Shown: positions 8,504 through 18,131, numbered from the stretch's first letter. The stretch: DNA of 64,000 nucleotides from Erythrobacter sanguineus (GCF_900143235.1 NZ_FRDF01000001.1:210357-274356), one strand, 5' to 3'. Numbers and translations: made by a program. The notes: a model not told the origin generated them from the sequence alone.

Positions 8504-9250
8504 ATGCGCAATGTCTGCTTCCTTGCCCTTTTCGTCTTGCTGGCATCCTGCTCGGGCACGCCCGACGGCGGGGGCGACGGCGGGGGCGACGGCGGGGGCG
8601 ACGGCAGGGGAGAGGCTGATCCGCTGGCGAGCGATCCGGTGGTGGCCCGCGCGCTCCACGATCCTTTGATGAGCGATCCCGATCTATCCGCCCGCAACGC
8701 GGCCAATGCGCTGCTAGGCTTTGCTGACGAGACTGCCTTGCCGCTGTTCCCCGCCACGGCCGAGGCGGCGAGGGGGGCACGTGAGGCGGGGCGGCTTGAA
8801 CTGCTTGCGGACGGAGACATTCTGCCATTGCCTGCGCCTGTCGCCAGCACAGGGCCGATCCCGAACGCCGCAGCGACAGCGGGCGATCTGCTCGGCGCGC
8901 TCGAAGCGCCCGAATCCTGCGCCGCTGCGCTTGAACAAGGCTTTGTCTGGGCGGCCGACCTGCCGCAGGTCGCCGCGATCATGCCGCGCGGCATGGTGGT
9001 GCAGGCGGGCGGAGCGGATACCGCGCCGTGCAAGCTGCGGATCATCCGCTACCATACCCCCGCAGCGCCCGAGGATGTGCTGGAATATCACTTTACCCGT
9101 GCAGCCCGGGCCGGGCTTCAGCCGACGCACCACGCCGGGCCGGGCAGCGGCATTGCGGCACGCGGCAAGGATGGTGCAGCGCTGGTGGTTGCCGTGCGCC
9201 GGGCTGCTACGGGCCACACCGCTGTTGATCTGCTCTATCGCGCGCGCTGA
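8504..9250 (+). CDS. Putative lipoprotein with Gly-Gly-Gly-Asp repeats
   Basis: Unknown function. MRNVCFLALFVLLASC is a standard lipoprotein signal peptide, with the lipobox Leu-Ala-Ser-Cys at residues 13-16. The mature N-terminus is a flexible linker of repeated GGGD encoded by a 12-base tandem repeat. The C-terminal 150 residues include two cysteines (in APESCAAAL and TAPCKL) and no catalytic motif I recognise. An ATG four codons upstream (8492) is an alternative start. It could be a periplasmic or outer-membrane protein on a flexible tether. Confidence 0.6.
   Translation: MRNVCFLALFVLLASCSGTPDGGGDGGGDGGGDGRGEADPLASDPVVARALHDPLMSDPDLSARNAANALLGFADETALPLFPATAEAARGAREAGRLELLADGDILPLPAPVASTGPIPNAAATAGDLLGALEAPESCAAALEQGFVWAADLPQVAAIMPRGMVVQAGGADTAPCKLRIIRYHTPAAPEDVLEYHFTRAARAGLQPTHHAGPGSGIAARGKDGAALVVAVRRAATGHTAVDLLYRAR
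8564..8606 (+). repeat. 12-bp tandem repeat encoding Gly-Gly-Gly-Asp
   Basis: GACGGCGGGGGC occurs three times in exact tandem (8564-8599), followed by a partial, altered copy. It lies in frame within the lipoprotein linker. Copy number could vary by slippage without breaking the frame. Confidence 0.85.
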
Positions 9251-9259
9251 GCTGATATT

Positions 9260-10672
9260 TCAGGGTTTGAGACCCACGCCGATGGTGGCGCGCGGCTGAT
9301 CCATTTCAGTGCTGGCGACCGGATAGGCGCAGTAATCTGCGGCATAATAGGCCGCCGGGCGGTGATTGCCCGACAGCCCGATCCCGCCGAACGGCGCCTT
9401 GGACGAAGCGCCATTGGTGGGGCCGTTCCAGTTGATAATCCCGGCGCGGATATTGGCCCAGAACCGCCCGTAATCATCGGGCGTGCCGCCGATCAATGAT
9501 GCTGACAGGCCGAAGCGGGTGTTGTTCGCCTCGGTGATGCCGGCATCAAGATCGGGCACCCGGATGACTTGCAGCACGGGTCCGAACAGTTCGATATCGG
9601 GCCGGTCGGGAATGTCGGTCACGTCGATGATGCCGGGGGTGAGGAATGGCAGGTCGGGTACGGTGCGACGCATGTGCAGCAGTGCGCGGCCTCCGCCCGT
9701 CATCAGCGCAAGGAAGCTTTCCGACAAGCGGTCGGCGGTGTCATTATCGATCACCGGGCCCATGAAGGGTTGTGGTTCACCCAGCGGATCGCCGACCATC
9801 AGTTTGCGGGTGAGCGGCAGCAGCTCGGCCATCAGATCATCGAAAACGCTGTCCTTCACGATCAGCCGCCGGGCGGCGGTGCAGCGCTGGCCGGCAGTGG
9901 TAAAGGCGCTCTGCACGATCAGCGTTGCGGCATCGGCCAGCTTCGGGGTGTCGATCACCACGATGGGATTGTTGCCGCCCATCTCCAGCGCCACGATCTT
10001 GCCGGGATTGGCGGCGAGCTTGCGGTTGATCGCGATCCCCGCATTGGCCGATCCGGTGAACAGCACGCCGTCAACGCCGGGGTGCGCGACCAGCGCCTTG
10101 CCTTCATCCGGCCCGCCGATCACCAGTTGCACGACATCCTCCGGCACCCCGGCGCGGTGGAAGCAGGCGACCAGCGCCTCGCCCACCGCCGGGGTCTTTT
10201 CCGATGGTTTGAACAGCACCGCATTGCCCGCAATCAGCGCCGGGATGATGTGGCCGCCCGGCAGATGCGCGGGGAAGTTATAGGGGCCCAGCACCACCAT
10301 CACCCCGTGCGGCTTGTGCCGCACTGCGGCGCTGCCGTTGATCCCGGAATCGAATTTCTTCTTGCCGGTGCGCTCGGCATAGGCCTGCACCGATATATCG
10401 ACCTTGTTCACCACCGCATCAACTTCGCTGCGAGCTTCCCACAGGGGCTTTCCCGCCTCGCGCGCGATCAGTTCGGCCAGCGGCTCGCTTTCGCGGCGGA
10501 CTTCGTTGGAAAAGGCGCGCAGAACCGCGATCCGGTCCCCGATCGAGCGCGCTGCCCAGGCCGGCCAACCACGCCGGGCGACGCTGACCGCGGCATCCAC
10601 ATCGCCATGCAGACCGCGCCACAGCTCCTCGCCGCTTGCCGGTTCGTAGGAAACGAGGGTCTTGTCCGTCAC
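9260..10672 (-). CDS. astD: Succinylglutamate-semialdehyde dehydrogenase (AstD-like)
   Basis: NAD-dependent aldehyde dehydrogenase of 470 residues. Diagnostic AstD stretches run through the protein: GPYNFPAHLPGGHI (about 129-142), FTGSAN, LEMGGNNP with the general-base Glu, AGQRCTAARR with the catalytic Cys, and GNHRPAAYYAADYCAYP near the end. In the arginine succinyltransferase pathway it oxidises N-succinylglutamate semialdehyde. No other ast gene is in the window, so the pathway assignment rests on sequence similarity alone. Start is GTG at 10672. Confidence 0.85.
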   Translation of the reverse strand: MTDKTLVSYEPASGEELWRGLHGDVDAAVSVARRGWPAWAARSIGDRIAVLRAFSNEVRRESEPLAELIAREAGKPLWEARSEVDAVVNKVDISVQAYAERTGKKKFDSGINGSAAVRHKPHGVMVVLGPYNFPAHLPGGHIIPALIAGNAVLFKPSEKTPAVGEALVACFHRAGVPEDVVQLVIGGPDEGKALVAHPGVDGVLFTGSANAGIAINRKLAANPGKIVALEMGGNNPIVVIDTPKLADAATLIVQSAFTTAGQRCTAARRLIVKDSVFDDLMAELLPLTRKLMVGDPLGEPQPFMGPVIDNDTADRLSESFLALMTGGGRALLHMRRTVPDLPFLTPGIIDVTDIPDRPDIELFGPVLQVIRVPDLDAGITEANNTRFGLSASLIGGTPDDYGRFWANIRAGIINWNGPTNGASSKAPFGGIGLSGNHRPAAYYAADYCAYPVASTEMDQPRATIGVGLKP

Positions 10673-10784
10673 CGCGCCTGTATTCCCCTGTCAGTGCCAC
10701 CCGGAACAATGGCCAAGACGTAATGCGCCTCAAGCAGAAAAGATAGGATGAAGACCGGCTTGGGGACAAGCCACGGGCAGGCCG

Positions 10785-12206
10785 CTAAGCGGGTGTAGCA
10801 TGGCCGGCGGGGACGGGCGCTGATCCGTGCGCCTCGCCCATGCGGCGCAGGGCGGCGACCTTGGCGTGGAGCGGTGCCCAGTCATCGCGTTCGTCGATTG
10901 CTGCCCAGATCGCTTCGACCTCGTTTGTCAGCATCGATTGGGGCGCGGCGTCCGACCAGTATTCATGGGTGGAGGGCAGGGGCGGGTAATCCGCCAGCGC
11001 CTCGCCCAGTGCGCCCTCCGCCGCGCCGCGACCGCCGCGGTGGCGGAAGAAGAAGGCATCGGGCTGCATGCTGCCTTCGCGCATCAATGCTTCGCACAGG
11101 CTGACAAGGCGGGTGTCTTCTTCATCCCCCCGTGGTTCCACACCCAGCCGCCAGCACCATCGCCGCGCGACCGCCTGCATGTAGAGCGGCCCGAAGCGTT
11201 CCAGCGCGGCGATCAGCGGGGCGCTGTCGGCCAGCAGCCGCAGCGCGACCGCAAACTGCCCGCAATTCCAGTGCAGCGCCTCGGGCTGGCGGCCAAAGGC
11301 ATAAAGCCCGGCATGGTCGAAATAGGCTGCGGTAAAGCCGGGGTCCCATTCCGGTAGCCAGCGCCACGGGCCGTAATCGAAACTTTCGCCCGTCACGTTC
11401 ATGTTATCGGTGTTGAGCACCCCGTGGACGAAGCCTGCGACCATGTAGCTGGCGGCAAGATCGGCCATGCGCTCGACCACCTGATGCATCAGGCGGACAG
11501 CGGGTTCATCGCGCGCGGGCGCATCGGCAGGCGGGGGCAGGCCGGGGAAGCGGGCAAGGCAATAATCGACCAGCTGCGCCATCTCGTCGGCATCTTCCAG
11601 CGCCAGCAGCCGCTGGAAGGTGCCGATGCGGATGTGCGAATGCGACAGGCGCACCAGCACGGCAGAGCGCGTTGGCGAAGGCTCGTCATTGCGCCACAGC
11701 TTCTCGCCGGTTTCAATCACGCTGAAGGTTTTCGAGGTGTTGACCCCCAGCGCCTCCAGCATTTCGGTGGCGAGGATTTCGCGCACCGCGCCCTTCAGCG
11801 TCAATCGCCCGTCACCGGCCCGGCTATAGGGGGTCTCGCCCGAACCTTTGGTGCCGAGATCGAGCAAACGCCCCCGCGCATCGCGCAGCTGCGCAAACAG
11901 GAACCCGCGCCCGTCACCGATCTCGGGATTATAGACCCGGAACTGGTGGCCGTGATATTTCAGCGCAAGCGGCTGCGGCAGGTTGCCGGGCAGGGGCGCG
12001 AACCGTCCGAAATGTGCCGCCCATGCCTCATCGCCCAGCCCGTCCAGCCCCACGCTGGCCGCCGCGCGATCATTGCGGAAGCGAATCCGGGTTTGGGGAA
12101 AGGCGGCTGGCTCGACCGCGCTGCCGAGCCAGTCGGCAAGATCAAGGATCGCGGGATCGCCGCGATAGGTGCCGGATAAATCCGGGTGTTGCACAGCATC
12201 GCTCAT
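10785..12206 (-). CDS. selO: Protein adenylyltransferase SelO
   Basis: SelO pseudokinase of 473 residues that transfers AMP to protein hydroxyls and is linked to redox stress. Family motifs are easy to see: LALKYHGHQF near 80, GTKGSGETPYSRAGDGRL near 118-135, EMLEALGVNTSKT, VLVRLSHSHIRIGTFQ, and FVHGVLNTDNMNVTGESFDYGPW, the region that binds Mg-ATP. As in other bacterial homologues there is no selenocysteine. No operon partner. Confidence 0.93.
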   Translation of the reverse strand: MSDAVQHPDLSGTYRGDPAILDLADWLGSAVEPAAFPQTRIRFRNDRAAASVGLDGLGDEAWAAHFGRFAPLPGNLPQPLALKYHGHQFRVYNPEIGDGRGFLFAQLRDARGRLLDLGTKGSGETPYSRAGDGRLTLKGAVREILATEMLEALGVNTSKTFSVIETGEKLWRNDEPSPTRSAVLVRLSHSHIRIGTFQRLLALEDADEMAQLVDYCLARFPGLPPPADAPARDEPAVRLMHQVVERMADLAASYMVAGFVHGVLNTDNMNVTGESFDYGPWRWLPEWDPGFTAAYFDHAGLYAFGRQPEALHWNCGQFAVALRLLADSAPLIAALERFGPLYMQAVARRWCWRLGVEPRGDEEDTRLVSLCEALMREGSMQPDAFFFRHRGGRGAAEGALGEALADYPPLPSTHEYWSDAAPQSMLTNEVEAIWAAIDERDDWAPLHAKVAALRRMGEAHGSAPVPAGHATPA

Positions 12207-12297
12207 CCCGCGATAGTGGGGACAAGCGCGCCGCTACGCAAGCCGCCTTCGCCGGAGCTTGCTGGGCGCCACATAACCCGAGGGAATATCGCCGTTC

Positions 12298-13164
12298 ATG
12301 GCTGCACATTACGAAGATCGCTACTGGACCAGCAGCGACGGATTGAACCTGCATTACCGCAACTATCCCGGCCCCGAGGGTGGGGAGGCTTTGCCGGTGC
12401 TGTGCCTGCATGGCCTGACCCGCAATGCCCGCGATTTTGCAGGGCTGGCCGAAGACCTGCGCGCGCGCCGCCGCGTGATCGTGCCCGAAATGCGCGGGCG
12501 GGGGCTGAGCGATTATGCGCCCGTGTCCGACACCTATTCGCCGCTGGTCTATGTCGCGGATGTGGAAAAACTGCTCGCCGATGAAGGCATCACCCGCTTC
12601 ATCGCGATCGGCACCTCGATGGGCGGGCTGATGACGATGTTGCTGGCTCAGGCCCGGCCCGGACGGATCGCGGCGGCAGTGATGAATGATATCGGCCCGG
12701 TGGTCGAACCGTTGGGGCTGGAGCGGATTTCTGGCTATGTCGGGCAGGGGCGATCCTATCCCACATGGGTTCATGCCGCGCGCGGGCTGGAGGCGGTGCA
12801 TTCGCCTGCCTTTCCCGATTACGATCTCGACCAGTGGCTGGAAATGGCCAAGCGGACCATGGTGGTGAGCCAGAACGGGCGGATCACGTTCGATTATGAC
12901 ATGGCCATTGCCGAGCCTTTTGCAAAGCCGGGCAACGCCGCACCGCCCAACCTGTGGCTCGCGTTCGAGGCGTTGCGCGATGTGCCGATGCTGCTGGTGC
13001 GCGGTGGGCTGTCTGAACTGCTCAGTGCCGAAACGGTCAGGCAGATGGCGGTCAGGAACCCGGCGATGAAGGCGATCACCGTGCCGCAGGTCGGCCATGC
13101 CCCGACGCTTGACGAGCCGGAAGTGCGGGCCGCGATCCATGATCTGCTGGGCGGCATTGCATGA
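12298..13164 (+). CDS. Alpha/beta hydrolase
   Basis: Cytoplasmic hydrolase of 288 residues without a signal peptide. The oxyanion segment is CLHGLTRNARDF (36-47). The nucleophile elbow is GTSMGG with Ser107. The catalytic His lies in QVGHAPTLDEPEV near the C-terminus. The substrate cannot be inferred. Its stop overlaps the glycosyltransferase start (ATGA), so the two are probably one transcript. Confidence 0.82.
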   Translation: MAAHYEDRYWTSSDGLNLHYRNYPGPEGGEALPVLCLHGLTRNARDFAGLAEDLRARRRVIVPEMRGRGLSDYAPVSDTYSPLVYVADVEKLLADEGITRFIAIGTSMGGLMTMLLAQARPGRIAAAVMNDIGPVVEPLGLERISGYVGQGRSYPTWVHAARGLEAVHSPAFPDYDLDQWLEMAKRTMVVSQNGRITFDYDMAIAEPFAKPGNAAPPNLWLAFEALRDVPMLLVRGGLSELLSAETVRQMAVRNPAMKAITVPQVGHAPTLDEPEVRAAIHDLLGGIA

Positions 13165-14303
13165 ACGGCAGCGCCGGAGCCGCGCCGGGCGTTCTCCACT
13201 GCCATTCGACCTTTTCTGCCGGCGGAAAGGAAGTGCGCAGCGTGCGCCTGATGAACGCCTTTGCGGGCGCCCTTCAACACACCATCATTTCTGCCGAGCC
13301 CGAATCAATGGGCGCGCGCGCGTTGATCGGCCGCAAGGTGAAGGTCGCCTTCCCGCAGGATTTCCCCTCGCTCAAGGGCTGGCCCACGCCGGGGCGGCTG
13401 GCGGCGCTGGCCGGGGCGCTCAAAGGCTACGACCTGATCTGCACCTATAACTGGGGCGCGATGGATGTGGTGATGGCGCACACGGTGTTTGCCAAAAGCT
13501 TTGGCCTGCCGCCGCTGGTGCATCACGAGGACGGGTTCAACGAAGACGAGGCGGGCGGGTTGAAGACCCGCCGCAATCTGTATCGCCGGGCGGCGCTGAA
13601 AGGTGCGGGCAGGGTGATCGTGCCGAGCACGGGGCTGGAGAAAATCGCCCTCGGCCCATGGGCGCAGCCGCCCGAAAAGGTGCTGCGGATCGCCAACGGG
13701 ATCGATACCGCCGCCTTTGCGGCCAAACCGAAGCCGGGCGCGCTGCGGGTGGTCAAACGCAAGGGCGAACGCTGGATCGGCACGCTTGCGGGGCTGCGCC
13801 CGGTCAAGCAATTGCCGCAGCTGGTCGAGGCAATGGCGGGCCTGCCCGAGGAATGGCATCTCGTCATTCTGGGCGAAGGGCCGGAACGCGATCGGATCCG
13901 CGCTGCGGCGGAAAGCTGCGAGGTCAGCCACCGGGTGCATCTGCCCGGCGCCATCGACGATCCGGTGCAGGTTACGGGCCTGTTCGATATCTTCGCCTTG
14001 TCCTCGGCTTCCGAACAGTTCCCGCTGTCGGTGGTGGAGGCGATGGCGGCCGGCCTGCCCGTGGCCGCGCCCGACGTCGGGGATATCCGGCAGATGGTGG
14101 CAGAGCCCAACCGGCCTTTCATCGCCGTGCCGGATGACCCGCGCGCGCTTGGGGTGATGCTGGCCGAGCTGGCGCAGGATTCCGGTTTGCGCGCCCGGCT
14201 CGGCGCGGCGAATCGCGAGCGGGCGCGGGCCCATTACGATGCCGCGCAGATGGTCGCACAATACCGCGCCGCCTATGGTCAGGCGCTGGGACACGGCTTC
14301 TGA
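13161..14303 (+). CDS. Glycosyltransferase family 4 protein
   Basis: Retaining glycosyltransferase of the GT-B fold, 380 residues. The N-terminal half begins LHCHSTFSAGGKE, typical of GT4 acceptor domains. The C-terminal nucleotide-sugar domain has GTLAGLRPVKQ, ILGEGPERD and the E-x7-E motif in SEQFPLSVVEAMAAGLPV. Probably acts on a cell-surface glycan or lipid, but neither donor nor acceptor is evident. Overlaps the hydrolase gene by four bases. Confidence 0.83.
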   Translation: MNGSAGAAPGVLHCHSTFSAGGKEVRSVRLMNAFAGALQHTIISAEPESMGARALIGRKVKVAFPQDFPSLKGWPTPGRLAALAGALKGYDLICTYNWGAMDVVMAHTVFAKSFGLPPLVHHEDGFNEDEAGGLKTRRNLYRRAALKGAGRVIVPSTGLEKIALGPWAQPPEKVLRIANGIDTAAFAAKPKPGALRVVKRKGERWIGTLAGLRPVKQLPQLVEAMAGLPEEWHLVILGEGPERDRIRAAAESCEVSHRVHLPGAIDDPVQVTGLFDIFALSSASEQFPLSVVEAMAAGLPVAAPDVGDIRQMVAEPNRPFIAVPDDPRALGVMLAELAQDSGLRARLGAANRERARAHYDAAQMVAQYRAAYGQALGHGF

Positions 14304-14486
14304 GGTCTGTTGCTTCATCTGAGGTTCAAATCCGCACAGGCACATGGCTTTGCAGATTGGCAGGTTCGCGCTTGCCCGGCTTGGGCTTACCCGCCATTGC
14401 GGAAGCGGCCATGCCCGCTTAAAGAGCGCGGCGCAGATGCTTGCCACATCGCAAGGCAATGTTTGAGACAAGGAACACAAGGCCGA

Positions 14487-15266
14487 ATGGCGCGCACTCC
14501 GACCACCTCTTCCCCGACTCTGGCGGTTCCAGCCGAGGATGACATCCTGATCCGCGAGATCGACGAGGCCGTGCGTCAGGATGACGCGCTTGCATTCCTG
14601 CGCAATCACGGGATCAAGCTGCTGGGCGCAATCATCGTGCTGATCGCCGGTCTGGGCGGTTATCTGTTGTGGGATAATGTCCGCGAGAGCGAGCTTGAAG
14701 GGCAGTCCGAAACGCTGATCTCCGCGCTCGATTATGCTGACCAGAACGATTTCAAAACCGCGGGTGAAAAGGTTGCGCCGCTGCTAGATGACGGATCGCC
14801 GGGGGCACGTACCGCAGCGCGGCTGATACAGGCTGGTGCGGCGCTCGAAGCGGGCGAGATCGACAAGGCCGCCGGGCTTTTCCAGCAGGTCTCCGATGAT
14901 GCCGATGCCCCTCCGGCGCTGCGCGATCTGGCGCGCATCCGCGATGTCGCGGCGCGTTATGACAGCATGAAGCCGGCCGATGTGATCGCGCGGCTTGGCG
15001 ATCTTGCTAAGCCGGGCAATCCTTTTTTCGGCAGCGCTGGCGAACTGGTAGCGATGGCCCAGATGGAGGCCGGCAACAAGGCCGAGGCCGGGCGCCTGTT
15101 CGCTGATATTTCCAAGGACGAGGAACAGCCCGAAACCTTGCGCTCGCGGGCCCGCCAGATGGCGGGGCTGCTGGGGGTCGATGCGATTGTCGATGTCGAG
15201 AAACTGCTGGAAGACGAAGGGGTGGTCGCGTCCGGGGGGAATGGCGGCGCTGCGCTTGCCAATTAA
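14487..15266 (+). CDS. YfgM-like tetratricopeptide membrane protein
   Basis: 259 residues with a single transmembrane helix near 44-62 (LLGAIIVLIAGLGGYLLW) and a C-terminal helical-repeat (TPR-like) domain facing the periplasm. In E. coli YfgM is a periplasmic chaperone associated with SecYEG and PpiD. Placement 24 bases before bamB is the conserved yfgM-bamB arrangement. The start at 14487 is preferred over upstream in-frame codons because AAGGA lies upstream and the preceding residues look non-coding. Confidence 0.8.
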   Translation: MARTPTTSSPTLAVPAEDDILIREIDEAVRQDDALAFLRNHGIKLLGAIIVLIAGLGGYLLWDNVRESELEGQSETLISALDYADQNDFKTAGEKVAPLLDDGSPGARTAARLIQAGAALEAGEIDKAAGLFQQVSDDADAPPALRDLARIRDVAARYDSMKPADVIARLGDLAKPGNPFFGSAGELVAMAQMEAGNKAEAGRLFADISKDEEQPETLRSRARQMAGLLGVDAIVDVEKLLEDEGVVASGGNGGAALAN

Positions 15267-15290
15267 GGTATCAGGTTTGGACGGACGGTT

Positions 15291-16637
15291 ATGACGCATT
15301 TCAGAATTGCAAGAACCACGCTGCTGGCAGGGATGCTGGCGGTTGCCCTGACCGGCTGCAAGGGCGGGCTGTTCGGCGGGAAAGATGAAAAAACCACCCC
15401 GACGATCGGCAACCGCACGCCGATCCTTTCGCGGATCGAGAGCGGGGCCGAGGTCGATCCGGCGCTGGCGGCGATATCGGTGGTGCTGCCGCCGGCGCGC
15501 CCCAACATCGAATGGGCGCAGGTCGGTGGCTCTGCCAGCAAGTCCTATGGCCACCTCGCGCTGGCCGATAACCCGACAAAGGCATGGACCGCGCAGATTT
15601 CCGGTTCGACCAACCGTGAACGGCTGGCCGCAGCGCCGGTGATCGGCAGCAACAAGCTGTTCGCAGAGGGGACCGACGGGGTCATTCACGCCTTCGACAA
15701 GAAAACCGGTGAGCGGTTGTGGACCCGCGGCGATGGCGACATGACCAAGGATCAGCGACCCTCGGCTTTCGGTGGCGGGGTCAGTTACGAAAACGGACGG
15801 ATCTATGCCACCAACGGCATTGGCGAGGTCAAGGCGGTTAACGCCGACACGGGCGAGGTGATCTGGAAGGTTACGCCTGCTGGCCCGCTGCGGGGTTCGC
15901 CCACCATTGCCTTTGGCCAGCTGTTCGTGATGACGCAGGACAATCAGATCGTGTCGCTCAATATCCAGGATGGTTCGCAGATATGGGACGAATCCGGATC
16001 GACCACCCAAGCGGGCGTGTTCGGCGTGGCCGCCCCTTCGGCCGGGCAAGGCACGGTCATTGCAGGCTATTCGAGCGGCGAGCTTTCCGCCTATCGATAC
16101 GAGAACGGGCGCATCCTGTGGTCGGACGCGCTGGCGCGCACCAGTATTTCGACCACCGTGGGCTCGATCACCGACATTGATGCCGATCCGATCATCGATT
16201 CGGGCCGCGTCTATGCACTGGGGCAGGGCGGGCGCATGGCGGCCTATGAACTGGTCACCGGCCAGCGCATCTGGGAATTGAACCTTGCAGGCATCTCCAT
16301 GCCGGCGATCGCGGGTGAGTGGATCTTCACCCTGACCGACGATGCGCGCCTGTTGGCGATTGCGCGGTCATCGGGCCGGGTGCGCTGGATCACCCAGCTG
16401 CAGGGCTTCAGGAAGGAAAAGAAAAAGGAAGGCCCGATTTTCTGGACCGGGCCGGTGCTGGCGGGAGGCAATCTGTGGGTCGCCAGCTCGCGCGGCGAGG
16501 TGTGGAAGATCAGCGCCAGTGATGGTTCGGCTGAGTTTTTCGATGATATCAAGCAGCCGGTCAGCCTGCCGCCAGTGGTGGCCGATAACTATCTCTACAT
16601 TCTTGACGACAGCGGCAGGATCCACGCCTGGCGCTGA
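15291..16637 (+). CDS. bamB: Outer membrane protein assembly factor BamB
   Basis: Outer-membrane lipoprotein of the BAM complex, an eight-bladed beta-propeller. It has 448 residues with a signal peptide ending in the lipobox Leu-Thr-Gly-Cys (about residues 20-23). Repeated PQQ-like blade sequences follow, for example HAFDKKTGERLW, KAVNADTGEVIW and SLNIQDGSQIW. It partners with BamA in folding outer-membrane proteins such as the TonB receptor in this window. Cotranscribed with the YfgM-like gene. Confidence 0.92.
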   Translation: MTHFRIARTTLLAGMLAVALTGCKGGLFGGKDEKTTPTIGNRTPILSRIESGAEVDPALAAISVVLPPARPNIEWAQVGGSASKSYGHLALADNPTKAWTAQISGSTNRERLAAAPVIGSNKLFAEGTDGVIHAFDKKTGERLWTRGDGDMTKDQRPSAFGGGVSYENGRIYATNGIGEVKAVNADTGEVIWKVTPAGPLRGSPTIAFGQLFVMTQDNQIVSLNIQDGSQIWDESGSTTQAGVFGVAAPSAGQGTVIAGYSSGELSAYRYENGRILWSDALARTSISTTVGSITDIDADPIIDSGRVYALGQGGRMAAYELVTGQRIWELNLAGISMPAIAGEWIFTLTDDARLLAIARSSGRVRWITQLQGFRKEKKKEGPIFWTGPVLAGGNLWVASSRGEVWKISASDGSAEFFDDIKQPVSLPPVVADNYLYILDDSGRIHAWR

Positions 16638-16708
16638 GGCGTGCGGTTCGCACTTCGCATGCCGCGCTCAGCAGGGCGTTAACCCTTTTGCGATAGGGCG
16701 GGCAGGTG

Positions 16709-18121
16709 ATGAGCGCGCCTTCTTCATCCCGCCATGCCGCAAGACCTGCCCTGCCGCCCAGTGATGTGTCGGCGGGCGTGGGGCTTGCCGGGCTGGCCGG
16801 GCTGTTTGCGTGGATTGCCTTTTGCCGTTCCTATCCGGAAATCGCCGCCGCGCTGGGCCTGAGCGGCGGCCTGTCGGCGGCGCGCGGGGTGTTGTCCGGC
16901 CCTTATGCCGCGCTCGCCGCCATGCTGTTCACTGCCTTGCCGATGATGCTGTGGTCGGTGCTGGCGGACAAGGTCCACCTGCGCCCTTCGACCGGCCTCG
17001 ACTGGGGCTGCAAACGCCCGCTTGCCGAAAGCCTGCCGGTCTCGGTCATCAAGCTGTCGGGCCTGTGGGCGACCTGGGCGATCCTTGCCGCCTGCTACGG
17101 CCTTTGCCGCTGGTACTGGAACGGCTCCTACCTGTTCGCGATGGAGGTGCTGAGCTTTGCCATTGTCCCACTGGTGGCGCTGTCGGTTCCCTATGTCATC
17201 TGGCTTGACCGCTATCTGGTGAGCCCGCGCGACGGCACCTGGCATTTCGGGGCCTTCGTGCTCGGCGGCGGAGTGATCGGCCGCGAGACATGGGACAGTG
17301 CGCAGATCGCGAAGCATTGGCGGGCGTGGATCATCAAGGGCTTTTTCGGGGCCTTCATGATCTCGATCCTTCCGCCCGGCTTTGCGCAGGTGGTCGAAGC
17401 CGATCCGGCGCAGATCATGGGCAATCCGGTGCAGTTCGCCATGCTGCTGGTGACCCTGCTGTTCGTGATCGACGTGCAGATCGGCACGGTCGGTTATCTG
17501 CTGACCTTGCGCCCGCTGGATGCGCATATCCGATCTGGCAACCCCTTGCTTGCCGGATGGCTGGCGGCGCTGCTGTGCTATCCGCCCTTCGTGTGGGGCA
17601 TCATCGGACCGAATGATCAGGTGCTGAGCTACGAGGTCGGCACCCCCGGCTGGGCGCACTGGTTCGCCGGGCAGGAGGCACTGCTGTGGCTGTGGGGCGG
17701 GGTGCTGGTGGTGCTGGCCGGGATTTATGCCTGGGCGACCGTGGTGTTCGGCATCCGCTTTTCCAACCTCACCTATCGCGGCGTTCTCACCAATGGACCG
17801 TACCGCTTCACGCGGCACCCTGCCTACCTGTCGAAGAACCTGTTCTGGTGGGCATCGGTGCTGCCGTTCCTGGTCATCTCCGGATCAATGGCGGATGCGA
17901 TCCGCAACACGTTTTTCCTGCTGGTCGTCAACGGGATCTACTACTGGCGGGCGCGCACCGAAGAAGCGCATCTGCTGGCAGAGGACCCCAAATATCGCGA
18001 ATATCACGCGTGGATGGCGGAGCACGGGCTGATTACCGCGCCGCTCACCCGGCTGGCGCGGCGATTGAACGGGCGGGGCAGCGTCCCCCAGCCGACCGCG
18101 CACCCCTTCCCGGCAGAGTAA
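16709..18121 (+). CDS. Polytopic membrane protein with isoprenylcysteine methyltransferase-like domain
   Basis: 470 residues with about ten membrane segments. The C-terminal 130 residues carry the ICMT/phospholipid methyltransferase signature: NGPYRFTRHPAYLSKNLFWW (SAM-binding region, about 364-383) and EEAHLLAEDPKYREYHAWM near the end. This domain methylates prenylcysteine or phospholipid-type acceptors in membranes. The bacterial substrate is unknown. The N-terminal two-thirds is unusually long and hydrophobic for the family. A GTG at 16706 immediately precedes the chosen ATG. Confidence 0.72.
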   Translation: MSAPSSSRHAARPALPPSDVSAGVGLAGLAGLFAWIAFCRSYPEIAAALGLSGGLSAARGVLSGPYAALAAMLFTALPMMLWSVLADKVHLRPSTGLDWGCKRPLAESLPVSVIKLSGLWATWAILAACYGLCRWYWNGSYLFAMEVLSFAIVPLVALSVPYVIWLDRYLVSPRDGTWHFGAFVLGGGVIGRETWDSAQIAKHWRAWIIKGFFGAFMISILPPGFAQVVEADPAQIMGNPVQFAMLLVTLLFVIDVQIGTVGYLLTLRPLDAHIRSGNPLLAGWLAALLCYPPFVWGIIGPNDQVLSYEVGTPGWAHWFAGQEALLWLWGGVLVVLAGIYAWATVVFGIRFSNLTYRGVLTNGPYRFTRHPAYLSKNLFWWASVLPFLVISGSMADAIRNTFFLLVVNGIYYWRARTEEAHLLAEDPKYREYHAWMAEHGLITAPLTRLARRLNGRGSVPQPTAHPFPAE

Positions 18122-18131
18122 GCGCTGCGTT

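Noticed and set aside
14318..14345. A tRNA-like T-loop motif (GGTTCAAATCC) after the glycosyltransferase gene
   Set aside because: The flanking bases do not form a T-stem, and no acceptor, D or anticodon arms can be built around it.
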